Source: Reichenbachiella agarivorans
GTDB taxonomy: Bacteria > Bacteroidota > Bacteroidia > Cytophagales > Cyclobacteriaceae
Length of the DNA: 64,000 nt
Assembly (NCBI RefSeq): GCF_025502585.1
Contig: NZ_CP106679.1
Coordinates: 911,001 to 975,000, forward strand
Reading direction: 5' to 3'
The notes under the pieces were generated by a model that saw only the letters and a list, made by a program, of their open reading frames with translations, ran no database searches and had not been told where the DNA came from. Shown one piece after another: positions 18,369-26,564 of the stretch; positions within the stretch are counted from its first letter, which is position 1; each line of letters opens with the position of its first letter. The position numbers and the translations under genes were made by a program.

Positions 18369-19826
18369 ATGAAACAATATTTACTATTACTATCAGGCAT
18401 AACGCTCCTATCAATAATCACACTTGTGAGCTGCAAGGAAGATGAAGGTGAAAAAATACTCAGTGATGCAAAGCAAATAGAATCATTTGAGTTCAATGAA
18501 TTGGATCCGATTATTACAGGAGTCATTTCTGAAAATAACATTGAACTTACTGTTCCTTATGGCACAGATTTGACTCAGCTAGTAAGCAGTATCACTATTT
18601 CAGACTTAGCTACAATTTCACCTGCTTCGGGCGTAGCCCAAGACTTTTCCGCTCCAGTGAATTATACAGTAACAGCGGAGGATGGTTCTACACAAGAATA
18701 TGTAGTGACCGTGATCACTGCAGAAAACCCTTTTGATGAATCGAAGGAAATACTGTCTTTCGTCTTCGCCGATCTGAATCCTGAAGTCGAGGCTCACATT
18801 GATGAAAAATACAAAGAAGCAGAAGCTTGGCTTCCGTTTCAATCAGACCGCACGAATCTAAAGCCAACCATTGTAGTTTCCGAAAAAGCGACCATTTCTC
18901 CAGCATCTGGCGAGAGTCAAGATTTTTCTTCTCCAGTTACTTACACTGTCACGGCTGAAGATGGAACAACACAGGAATACATAGTATCAGTTTTTGAAGA
19001 TGAAGATGAAACTGGATTTCCTCATGCCGTCCTCAATATGAGAGGTAAATGGAAAATAACATTGCCACTCAATAAATCCGACGAATATGTAACGGACAGC
19101 CATGCAGGTGATGCCAAAGAAATAAAACCAGAAGAACTCATCACTTATGAAGAGTTGACATACGGTTTTTTCAAAACAGTGCAACACCCAGATACCGATG
19201 AGTATGGAGTAGCTTTCTCAGCCAACTGTGGAGGAGAAAGAACCTCAACTGGCACACTTTACTCTAGGTCAGAACTGAGAGAATACAATAGAAATGGCGC
19301 CAGAGATTGGAGCAACGAAGGAAACACTCTTCATAAAATGGTTTTGCGTCAAGCCGTCACACAAGCCCCTACCAACAAACCTGAAGTAGCTGCCGGACAA
19401 ATTCACAATGGCGATGACCAAATTCTCATTCGATTCACTGGCAATGGCAGAGGTAGATATGATGCATACACTGATGGAGATGGAGATATCTGCACAGGGA
19501 CTATCACTGAGGCTGGAGATCCTAACAACAAGACTGGAGATTTAAGATGCTACTACGAAAACAGTAAGCGATATGTCGTACTGGATAACGACTATACACT
19601 AGGAGAAATATTCACTGTCGAAATCATTGCTCAAAACAATCAGGTAATCGTCAACTACAATGGTGAAAATAAATTGACCTGGGATGTCACTCTGAAAAAT
19701 TGCTACTTCAAAGCAGGTTGTTACTCACAATCGAGTTCAAAAAACCAATGCAATGGCAAAAGTTACCCTGATGATGATGTGGATGACTTGGCAGAGGTTG
19801 TTATCTACGATATGGAACTCTACTAA
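18369..19826 (+). CDS. Alginate lyase, PL7 family, second copy with two DUF5018-like repeats
   Basis: The 485-residue lipoprotein (Cys22 in TLVSCKEDEG) has the same plan as its upstream neighbour: two DUF5018-like repeats at about 28-115 and 120-212, then PL7. Its PL7 motifs are SRSELREYNR, GQIHNGDD and YFKAGCYSQSSS, closer to the classical form than those of the first copy (which has KTGNYFKW). The repeats are strongly alike between the two proteins, while the catalytic domains differ far more, so the pair is not a recent simple duplication or has diverged in specificity. It is probably a surface-exposed endo-lyase for another block type of alginate. There is no own operator motif in front, which suggests cotranscription from 16,780. 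Confidence 0.93.
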   Translation: MKQYLLLLSGITLLSIITLVSCKEDEGEKILSDAKQIESFEFNELDPIITGVISENNIELTVPYGTDLTQLVSSITISDLATISPASGVAQDFSAPVNYTVTAEDGSTQEYVVTVITAENPFDESKEILSFVFADLNPEVEAHIDEKYKEAEAWLPFQSDRTNLKPTIVVSEKATISPASGESQDFSSPVTYTVTAEDGTTQEYIVSVFEDEDETGFPHAVLNMRGKWKITLPLNKSDEYVTDSHAGDAKEIKPEELITYEELTYGFFKTVQHPDTDEYGVAFSANCGGERTSTGTLYSRSELREYNRNGARDWSNEGNTLHKMVLRQAVTQAPTNKPEVAAGQIHNGDDQILIRFTGNGRGRYDAYTDGDGDICTGTITEAGDPNNKTGDLRCYYENSKRYVVLDNDYTLGEIFTVEIIAQNNQVIVNYNGENKLTWDVTLKNCYFKAGCYSQSSSKNQCNGKSYPDDDVDDLAEVVIYDMELY

Positions 19827-19885
19827 TTTCAGCACTGCATTTTATTTAGATTGGAAGTTTTGAGTTTTATCATCTATGCTAATCA

Positions 19886-19922
19886 AGATGTAAACATTTG
19901 GAGCAATCAAATGTTTACATCT
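19886..19922 (+). other. Strong stem-loop after the second PL7 gene
   Basis: A perfect 15-base inverted repeat (AGATGTAAACATTTG and complement) has a 7-base loop, 60 bases past the PL7 stop. It is followed by CTAGCTTTATT, so there is no clean U-run. It may be a weak terminator or an mRNA 3'-end protecting hairpin. Confidence 0.55.
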
Positions 19923-19949
19923 ATCTCTAGCTTTATTACTCTCTTCCAT

Positions 19950-20092
19950 TTGGTATTCCAATATATTAATGTACCAATTTACAGCTTGACCGATAATATT
20001 GTCCCAAATCATCCATTTCTCAATATTTTTCAATTCTAAAACGTACTATTAGTTGTAAAAAAGGAATGTATTAATTAATTTGGTCTACCAAT
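19950..20092. promoter_or_regulatory. Operator cluster upstream of the first PKD gene
   Basis: The best site is TTTGGTCTACCAAT at 20079-20092, 63 bases before the PKD start. Two weaker copies lie upstream: TTGGTATTCCAA at 19950-19961 and TTAATGTACCAA at 19966-19977. The weak sites share the half ACCAA or CCAA with the strong one. Confidence 0.65.
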
Positions 20093-20154
20093 TTTTGGAA
20101 CACCATTTCATGTTCCAGTTAAGATTAGGAAAAATTACTATACTAAAATTAAGA

Positions 20155-21072
20155 ATGACTATGAAAAGAACGATTCTAACAAACAACAAGGTTGTAGCCT
20201 TCCTTTCAAAAGGTTTTGTAGCCTCAATAATGGCTATGAGTGTATTAATATTTGCCACTTCATGTGGCGAAGACGATGGTGGGGGGAAAAAAGTAGATCC
20301 TGTTGCTTCATTTACTGCTCAAGTAGAAGTATTTGAGGTCACTTTCTACAATACCTCTGAAGGAGCTGTAAGCTATGCTTGGAATTTTGGGGATGATGCA
20401 ACATCTACTGATCAAAATGTTATACACACCTACGCATCTCCAGGCGACTACACTGTTACATTGACTATCACTGGTGCTGATGGCACTACTTCTACTGCAG
20501 AGAATGTCGTTTCTATTGTAATCCCAGAAGCCGCATTCAAAAATGGAAACTTTGATTTATATGCTAGTGATAGCCCTGACTATCAATTGAATAATGATGA
20601 TTGGGAGCCTGTAGCAGAGAATGGATGGGTAATAGATGAAGCAGTATTTAGAGCTGGTGGTATGACTACTGACGGCAAGTTAGACGCAGAAGGCAACAAA
20701 ACCAATGGCATTAAATACAATGCTCCAAACAGAGGAGTTTACCAAGTGGTTGACGTTACTGTTGGAGCTACATACGAGGTTAAATTCGAGGCTACTACAG
20801 AGGCGCTAGATGTACCAGAAGTTGACCTAGCTACTTTTTATATGTTGAGTGAAATCATCACGAACAAAGATGGCGTAACAGATGCAAACACTTTAGGCAA
20901 AGTCTCTGTTCAAAGTGATCCAAATGGTGGTAAAACATCTTGGAAAACTTTCACATTTGAATTCACTGCTACAACTGACAAAGTTCTTTTCTTCGGAAAA
21001 TCTGTGGATCCAGTAGGATCAGACAGTAATCGTGAAGTTTGGTTTGACAACTTCGAGATCACGTTAAAATGA
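20155..21072 (+). CDS. PKD-domain surface lipoprotein, putative alginate-binding
   Basis: Starting at the ATG at 20155 (MTMKRTIL; ATG at 20161 is equally possible, and the frame is open from 20080), the product has about 305 residues. It carries an SPII signal (LIFATSCGEDDGG), one PKD domain (VASFTAQ ... YAWNFGDDATSTDQNVIHTYASPGDYTVTLTI) and a C-terminal domain of about 170 residues beginning FKNGNFDLYASDSPDYQ and ending VWFDNFEITLK. The last domain resembles carbohydrate-binding beta sandwiches and is shared with the next gene. Position after susCD-linked lyases suggests a SusE/F-like surface glycan-binding protein. No catalytic motif is seen. Confidence 0.8.
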   Translation: MTMKRTILTNNKVVAFLSKGFVASIMAMSVLIFATSCGEDDGGGKKVDPVASFTAQVEVFEVTFYNTSEGAVSYAWNFGDDATSTDQNVIHTYASPGDYTVTLTITGADGTTSTAENVVSIVIPEAAFKNGNFDLYASDSPDYQLNNDDWEPVAENGWVIDEAVFRAGGMTTDGKLDAEGNKTNGIKYNAPNRGVYQVVDVTVGATYEVKFEATTEALDVPEVDLATFYMLSEIITNKDGVTDANTLGKVSVQSDPNGGKTSWKTFTFEFTATTDKVLFFGKSVDPVGSDSNREVWFDNFEITLK

Positions 21073-21095
21073 TACCCTAGCAAAATATAGAATAC

Positions 21096-21130
21096 AAAAA
21101 GCATTGAGTTTGACTCAATGCTTTTTTTTT
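21096..21130 (+). terminator. Rho-independent terminator after the first PKD gene
   Basis: The stem GCATTGAGT / ACTCAATGC (21101-21109, 21113-21121) has a 3-base loop and is followed by nine T. Confidence 0.85.
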
Positions 21131-21256
21131 ACCTCTCCGTATTAGGACAGGTAAATTTGGCAAGATGGTGTAGTTATTTAGAAGAAATAAACTGAAGAAA
21201 TATACTGTTCCAATCCAAATTTATTCTCTCAAAAAAATTTGCGTCATATTTGGAAA

Positions 21257-21300
21257 ACCAATATATTGGTACACCAATCATTGGAAATCCAATGATTGGT
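21257..21300. promoter_or_regulatory. Operator cluster upstream of the second PKD gene
   Basis: The core site ATTGGTACACCAAT (21265-21278) fits the locus motif. It is embedded in further symmetry: ACCAATATATTGGT at 21257-21270 is a perfect palindrome, and ACCAATCATTGG (21273-21284) is repeated inverted at 21289-21300. This gives four ATTGG/CCAAT half-site pairs in 44 bases, 36 bases before the start codon. Confidence 0.7.
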
Positions 21301-21335
21301 ACTAATTACTATATATTTAACATGAAAGACAGATT

Positions 21336-22733
21336 ATGAAAAATTTTACTATTTTCAAAAAGCCATTATCAGGGCTAAAAACATTTACCATGATAATGGT
21401 ATTAGGAGTAGTCTTTACCGCGTGTAAAGACGATGATCCTAAACCAGGTACTGAGCCTGTAGCTAATTTCACCTCAGTGGTGGATGAGTTGAAAGTAACC
21501 TTCACCAACACTTCCACTGACGCGACATCTTACGCGTGGAACTTCGGTGACGATGCTACATCTACTGATGAGTCTCCTGTTCATACTTATGCAGAATCAG
21601 GAACTTATACCGTCACGCTCGTAGCAACTGATGACGATGAGCAATCAAACACAAAAACAGAATCTATCACAGTAGAAGTAGCTGTAGTTGGACCAACTGC
21701 TGGGTTCACTTCTGCGGCTGATTTCTTGGTAGTTACATTCACCAATACCTCAGAAAATGCAACCAGTTATGCTTGGACATTTGGTGATGACCAAACCTCT
21801 ACTGATGCTGCACCAGTGCATACTTATGCAGCGGCTGGTACGTACACCGTCACTTTGGTAGCTACAGGTGCCAACAATTTAACCAACACGACGACCGCTA
21901 GTATTACAGTTGAAGCATCAACTGAGCCAGTAGCAAGTTTTACCTCTGTAGCCAATGGACTTGAGGTGACATTTACCAACACATCCACTAATTCAACTAC
22001 CTATTCTTGGGATTTTGGGGTAGATGGTGACGATACAGACGTCTCTACAGACAAAGATCCCGTTTATACTTACGCTACAGATGGCACCTACACTGTTAAA
22101 TTGATAGCAAGTGATGACAATGGAACAACAAACGAAATTACTGCAGAAGTAACTGTGGCAGCTGCTGCTGTCCTTGTTGTAGAATTTAATAATGGCACAT
22201 TTGATTTGTATGCTAGTACTGATACAGAAAACTATCAGAAAAATAACGATATGTGGGAAGAGCCTGATGGATGGGATGACGCTAATTTCCAAGTAGGGGG
22301 AATGAGTACTGACGGTAAAAAAATTGGTGAGACTAAAACCAACGGTATCAAGTTTGCTGATGCATTACGAGGATTGTACCAAGAAATAGTGGTTGAAATA
22401 GGTACCTCATACACTGTTACCTTCGATGCCTCAACAGAAACATGGATTGATGGTGTGCAAGTAGATAAACTAAAAGCCTATTTGCTAACAGGCCCTATAA
22501 CTTCTGAAACGCAAATAATTGATGACGGGGGTGCAAGTGATAACGTTTATACGTCTGTTACAGCTAAGAGTCCCGTATTGCAAGCAGATGCTACTAAATC
22601 TGGATGGGTCACTTATACAATGAACTTCACAGCAGAAACGACGTCTTTGGTCTTCTTTTTGAAGAGCATTGATCCAGCAGCTGATAGTAATAATGAGAGC
22701 TGGTTGGACAACATCATCATTACTAAGGATTAA
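21336..22733 (+). CDS. Surface lipoprotein with three PKD domains, putative alginate-binding
   Basis: The 465-residue product starts MKNFTIFKKPL and has an SPII signal (VVFTACKDDDPKP). Three PKD domains follow in tandem (about 40-115, 120-200 and 205-290), each with the YxWxFG and PVxTYxxxGTYTVxLxA patterns. A C-terminal domain (about 290-465) opens EFNNGTFDLYASTDTENYQ and ends ESWLDNIIITKD. That domain is clearly homologous to the one in the preceding gene (shared NGxFDLYAS, GGMxTDGK, TNGIK, RGxYQ, FFxKSxDP). PKD repeats act as rigid spacers that lift the binding domain off the membrane. Its own operator cluster and the terminator between the two PKD genes suggest separate transcription. Confidence 0.82.
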   Translation: MKNFTIFKKPLSGLKTFTMIMVLGVVFTACKDDDPKPGTEPVANFTSVVDELKVTFTNTSTDATSYAWNFGDDATSTDESPVHTYAESGTYTVTLVATDDDEQSNTKTESITVEVAVVGPTAGFTSAADFLVVTFTNTSENATSYAWTFGDDQTSTDAAPVHTYAAAGTYTVTLVATGANNLTNTTTASITVEASTEPVASFTSVANGLEVTFTNTSTNSTTYSWDFGVDGDDTDVSTDKDPVYTYATDGTYTVKLIASDDNGTTNEITAEVTVAAAAVLVVEFNNGTFDLYASTDTENYQKNNDMWEEPDGWDDANFQVGGMSTDGKKIGETKTNGIKFADALRGLYQEIVVEIGTSYTVTFDASTETWIDGVQVDKLKAYLLTGPITSETQIIDDGGASDNVYTSVTAKSPVLQADATKSGWVTYTMNFTAETTSLVFFLKSIDPAADSNNESWLDNIIITKD

Positions 22734-22753
22734 TTAATATTAATCCTATAATT

Positions 22754-22786
22754 AAAAGCCGCTTAGAAACCCTAAGCGGCTTTTTT
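22754..22786 (+). terminator. Rho-independent terminator after the second PKD gene
   Basis: AAAAGCCGCTTAG (22754-22766) pairs with CTAAGCGGCTTTT (22772-22784), followed by T. It is 20 bases past the stop, so the esterase gene behind it is probably reached only by read-through or its own promoter. Confidence 0.85.
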
Positions 22787-22818
22787 CTAACCAAACCTGA
22801 GAAAAAATTGCATTAAAA

Positions 22819-23829
22819 ATGAAAAAGATAGCCCCTCTATTCACTTTACTTGCTTTCATTGTTTTTGCTTCATGTTTGCATGAAATCATTTATTCTGACG
22901 ATACTCAATTTGCACCCTATCAACAAAATCCACCATTCACACTTCCAGACAATAGTACCTTTTATCAAAATATCCCCTATGATCAACATGAAAGGAATCA
23001 ATTAGATATTTTCCTACCCGCCCCATCGAATGGAAACTCCTCACCATTGCTAATCATTATTCATGGAGGTGGTTTTGTACAGGGAGATAAAAAACAAGCA
23101 TACTCCAGCTCTTACCACCGCCATTTGATCAATAATTTATTGTCCAAAAACATAGCCGTGTCTACCATCAATTACCGCTATGTAGATGACAATGGAGGCA
23201 TCATGAGAAGCATCAATGATTGTAAAAGAGCCTTGCAGTTTATCAAACACCACCGCGATTCTTTAGGCATAAACAGCTCCAAAATCATCCTAATGGGAAG
23301 CTCTGCGGGCGCTGGGACAGCACTGTATATCGGACTAAGCAGTGACTTAGCCGACCTCACTAGTGCAGAGCCCATACTACACCAGTCTACCCAAGTACTA
23401 GGAGTCATAGGCACCGAAACACAAGCTACCTATGATATAGCCAAATGGGATCAATTGGTATTTTCAACGTACCAAACACTAGGATTTAATCATCAAGACA
23501 TAATATCCATCATCGGAAAATCTAGAATTGAACAATACCTTGGAGCGAAGGATACAGACGTGAATTCTGATGAAACATGGGGTTCTCACCTAGATATACT
23601 GAGTCTGATGACTACCGATGATCCAGAAATCTACATTGCCAACCAAAAAATTGCCAATAGTGTCCCTACAAATAGTTCAGAGCTATACCATCATCCGTTA
23701 CATGCCAAAGTACTGATGGATAAGGCAAAGGAAGCTGGTCTTTCTTCCAGATTTTACATTCCAGAACTGGATATTGACACCCGGGATGAGGAGTCGATAG
23801 AAGATTTTATCTTAAGAAAACTATTGTAA
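22819..23829 (+). CDS. Alpha/beta-hydrolase lipoprotein, esterase-like
   Basis: The 336-residue lipoprotein (Cys19 in IVFASCLHE) carries the BD-FAE/carboxylesterase pattern: the oxyanion HGGGF motif at about residue 76, INYRYV, and the nucleophile elbow GSSAGAG (Ser at about 157). A C-terminal histidine candidate lies in YHHPLHAK at about 292. It hydrolyses an ester; the substrate is not known. Being the last plus-strand gene of the alginate cluster, it could remove O-acetyl groups from mannuronate or act on another ester in algal cell walls, but this is only context. No operator of the locus type is in front of it. Confidence 0.75.
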   Translation: MKKIAPLFTLLAFIVFASCLHEIIYSDDTQFAPYQQNPPFTLPDNSTFYQNIPYDQHERNQLDIFLPAPSNGNSSPLLIIIHGGGFVQGDKKQAYSSSYHRHLINNLLSKNIAVSTINYRYVDDNGGIMRSINDCKRALQFIKHHRDSLGINSSKIILMGSSAGAGTALYIGLSSDLADLTSAEPILHQSTQVLGVIGTETQATYDIAKWDQLVFSTYQTLGFNHQDIISIIGKSRIEQYLGAKDTDVNSDETWGSHLDILSLMTTDDPEIYIANQKIANSVPTNSSELYHHPLHAKVLMDKAKEAGLSSRFYIPELDIDTRDEESIEDFILRKLL

Positions 23830-23940
23830 AAGGTAGGAAAAAATCATCCCCATGCAAGAATGAATAAACTGCCGTTCATAAAAGCCCACACTAGCCAATT
23901 AATTATCAGTCTTAATTCCAATTGAAACGTTGTAATAGGA

Positions 23941-23983
23941 TAAAAGAAAAGGGAGATCTCGTTGAGATCTCCCTTTTCTTTTA
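23941..23983. terminator. Bidirectional terminator between the esterase and SDR genes
   Basis: A perfect 20-base stem (23941-23960 and 23964-23983) has a GTT loop. It starts TAAAAGAAAAGGGAG, so both strands end in T-rich arms. It closes the plus-strand gene at 23829 and the minus-strand operon at 24029. Confidence 0.85.
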
Positions 23984-24028
23984 TAACATCTTTAAATAAA
24001 AATTATTCACTCAATTGTGCAAACAATA

Positions 24029-24790
24029 TTAGATTCCTAAAGCCTGACCTCCACCAATTTGGATCGTCTCTGCTGTAATGAAAGATGCATCATTGCTAGC
24101 AAGGAATGCTACGACAGAAGCAACCTCTTCTGCTTCGCCTAATCTACCCAACAAAATGCTGTTCTTCCATGTAGCAAATACTTCAGGCTTAGTTTCCTTT
24201 ATTTGCGCGTGGAATGGAGTATCAATTGTTCCAGGTGATACGGCATTTACTCTGATTCCATACTCAGCCAAGTCTTTAGCCAATGCTCTTGTAATTGCAT
24301 GAACTCCAGCTTTAGAAGTACCATAAACACCAGCGCCTGGTCCACCTGCATTCCAACCTGCGTTAGATGTGTAATTGATGATTGAAGCATTCTCACCCTT
24401 TTTAAGGAATGGAATGGCAGCTCTTGAAGCAAAAAATACTGAATCAAGGTTGAGAGCCATCACGAATCTGTAAAATTCTGTTGTCATTTCTTCAAACCTA
24501 GCTCTTCCTCCAAGTCCACCTGCATTGTTTACAAGAAGATCAATTTTACCGTACTTTTCACCGATTTTAGTAATGTTTTCTGTTACAGCTTCATCGCTAG
24601 TCACATCAAACCCAACATATTCAGCCTTTATACCTTCTGCAGCTAACTCCTCTACGCATTTAGCTCCTTTTTCATCCTCAATGCCGTTTAAAACAACAGT
24701 GTAGCCATCTTTACCTAATCGTTTGGCTACTGCGAAACCGATTCCACCTGTGGCTCCCGTTACTACTGCTACTTTACCTTCTAATTTCAT
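24029..24790 (-). CDS. SDR-family oxidoreductase, probable DEH (4-deoxy-L-erythro-5-hexoseulose uronate) reductase
   Basis: The 253-residue classical short-chain dehydrogenase has the NAD(P)-binding TGATGGIG at residues 12-19, NNAGG at about 89, the catalytic Ser in NYTSNAG, and YGTSK with Tyr and Lys at about 157-161. In alginate pathways an SDR reduces DEH to 2-keto-3-deoxygluconate in the cytosol. This gene is the last of a minus-strand operon PL17, cupin, MFS, SDR, which supports that role strongly by context. The sequence alone gives only the SDR class, and cofactor choice (NADH or NADPH) is not certain. It lies 25 bases after the MFS gene. Confidence 0.85.
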   Translation of the reverse strand: MKLEGKVAVVTGATGGIGFAVAKRLGKDGYTVVLNGIEDEKGAKCVEELAAEGIKAEYVGFDVTSDEAVTENITKIGEKYGKIDLLVNNAGGLGGRARFEEMTTEFYRFVMALNLDSVFFASRAAIPFLKKGENASIINYTSNAGWNAGGPGAGVYGTSKAGVHAITRALAKDLAEYGIRVNAVSPGTIDTPFHAQIKETKPEVFATWKNSILLGRLGEAEEVASVVAFLASNDASFITAETIQIGGGQALGI

Positions 24791-24815
24791 AGTTGTATAA
24801 ATTTAATATCTAGTT

Positions 24816-26081
24816 CTATTTTATTTCTATTCTCTTAATTTCCTTACATAGTACAAATATTGCAATCACACTCAATGGCACGAATGCACCAATGATCACA
24901 AATGCTGGCGTGTATGAAGTCTCCGTAATGAATGGGATGAGGAAATTCATTCCTATCACACAGAAAAGACCAACTGTCCCTCCAAATCCAGCCAATGCAC
25001 CCACAGATTTTCCGCTCAACAAATCACTAGGGATAGTCTGTACATTGCTAATTGAAAACTGAAAGCCAAACAGGACAACAGCCACAATACCTACAAACTT
25101 TTCAGGTGTATCTGCCATGAAAATGGTAGCTAGCAATCCCAAAAACATAAGTACCGCGCCAATGGAAATAGTTGTTTTTCGTGCCTTATCTACTCCCTTT
25201 CCTTGTGAGATCAGCTTTCCAGCGAACCATCCACCTGCCATACTACCAATAGCTGCACCTACATAAGGTACCCATGCAAACATCCCGATTTCTTTAACAT
25301 CAAAACCATATGTGTCAGCCAAGTAAATAGGCATCCATCCTGCAAACAACCACCACAGTGGCTCTAGAAAGAATCGAGATGCAGGTACAGACCAAGCTTC
25401 TTTGTGAGATAAAATCTCACGCAAAGACAATACTCGTTCTTCCTCATCGCTAGTCTGAGCAGGCTGATCAGATAATATATGATCTTGCTCTTCTTTGGTA
25501 ATCCAAGGGTGCTTCTTAGGAGCAGCCTTGTTGATGATCAACCATGGAATCACCCATAGCAATACCAAACTACCAACTATCACAAATGTCAATCTCCACC
25601 CATATCCAAGATATAGCATGGCAATAAGCGGTGGTGCAATCACAGATCCCATAGAGGCCCCAGCATTGAATATACCTTGTGCCATGGCTCTCTCCTTTGC
25701 GGGAAACCACTCTGCATTACTCTTCACGGCTCCAGGCCAATTACCCGCTTCGGATACGCCGAGCATCACTCTGAACAATCCAAATGACATGAGTCCTGAT
25801 GCCACCGCATGCAAAGCAGTCGAGGCTCCCCAAGCCATAATACTGACGACATAGCCCATTCGAGTGCCTATTTTATCAAACATCCTCCCCGAGACTGACT
25901 GCCCAATAGCATAGGCCACCATAAACACATTCAACATGATAGAGTAATGATGCTTAGTAAATCCAAGCTCTTCTGATATACCAGGCCACATCACACTGAT
26001 AGCCGTCCTGTCAATGTAGTTGATTACCGTCGCTATAAAAATCAACACTATAATCCACCACCTTAGTCCTTTTACTTTCAT
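24816..26081 (-). CDS. MFS transporter, hexuronate/DEH type (ACS family)
   Basis: The 421-residue protein has 12 predicted transmembrane helices and the anion:cation symporter (ExuT-like) pattern: N-terminal WWIIVLIFIATVINYIDRTAISVMWP, the loop 2-3 motif GRMFDKIGTRMGY, and the EAGNWPGAVKSNAEWFPAKERA region typical of hexuronate and glucarate transporters. It would import unsaturated monouronates or DEH across the inner membrane by proton symport. Position between KdgF-like cupin and SDR supports this substrate. Start ATG at 26081; it is 66 bases after the cupin stop. Confidence 0.88.
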   Translation of the reverse strand: MKVKGLRWWIIVLIFIATVINYIDRTAISVMWPGISEELGFTKHHYSIMLNVFMVAYAIGQSVSGRMFDKIGTRMGYVVSIMAWGASTALHAVASGLMSFGLFRVMLGVSEAGNWPGAVKSNAEWFPAKERAMAQGIFNAGASMGSVIAPPLIAMLYLGYGWRLTFVIVGSLVLLWVIPWLIINKAAPKKHPWITKEEQDHILSDQPAQTSDEEERVLSLREILSHKEAWSVPASRFFLEPLWWLFAGWMPIYLADTYGFDVKEIGMFAWVPYVGAAIGSMAGGWFAGKLISQGKGVDKARKTTISIGAVLMFLGLLATIFMADTPEKFVGIVAVVLFGFQFSISNVQTIPSDLLSGKSVGALAGFGGTVGLFCVIGMNFLIPFITETSYTPAFVIIGAFVPLSVIAIFVLCKEIKRIEIK

Positions 26082-26147
26082 GTTCTAATATTTAGTCTTT
26101 CAATTCCAGTTGCAAACACTGTGTATTGCACTGCTTAGTACCCTAGC

Positions 26148-26519
26148 TTATTTATTTCCAAAATATGATACTTCACCTCCCTCAAGAAAATCCTCTCGTA
26201 CGGGGCTAAACACATCAATAAGTATCCCTGCTTCTAGACAAACTGCACTATGAAGTACATTTGGTTCCATGTAGATACCATCGCCAGCTTTTACAATTTG
26301 CTTTTCTCCACCTACAGTAAACTCAAATTTACCTGCGGCACAATAAGTAGACTGTGTATGAAAATGAGCGTGAGGCGACCCCAAAGCACCTGCTTCGAAT
26401 TTGACCTGTACCATCATGATCTGATTGTCATATCCTAAGAATTTACGAGAAACCCCTCCTCCCAATTCTTCCCATTCCATCTTATCAGCTAAAATAAATT
26501 TGTCACTAAACCTCTTCAT
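26148..26519 (-). CDS. kdgF: KdgF-like cupin, unsaturated uronate linearisation
   Basis: The 123-residue single-domain cupin has the metal-binding pattern in SPHAHFHTQSTY (His50, His52, His54/Gln56) and a later His90 in EPNVLHSAVC, as in KdgF. KdgF proteins convert the cyclic 4,5-unsaturated uronate released by alginate or pectin lyases to its linear keto form (DEH). The N-terminal MKRFSDKFILADKMEWEELGGGVSRKFLGYDN fits the family. It lies between PL17 and the MFS transporter, the expected order of use. No signal peptide, so it acts in the cytosol. Confidence 0.88.
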   Translation of the reverse strand: MKRFSDKFILADKMEWEELGGGVSRKFLGYDNQIMMVQVKFEAGALGSPHAHFHTQSTYCAAGKFEFTVGGEKQIVKAGDGIYMEPNVLHSAVCLEAGILIDVFSPVREDFLEGGEVSYFGNK

Positions 26520-26564
26520 AATATTCGTTTGTTAATCGCTTTTACTTGTCAGCAAACCATACGT

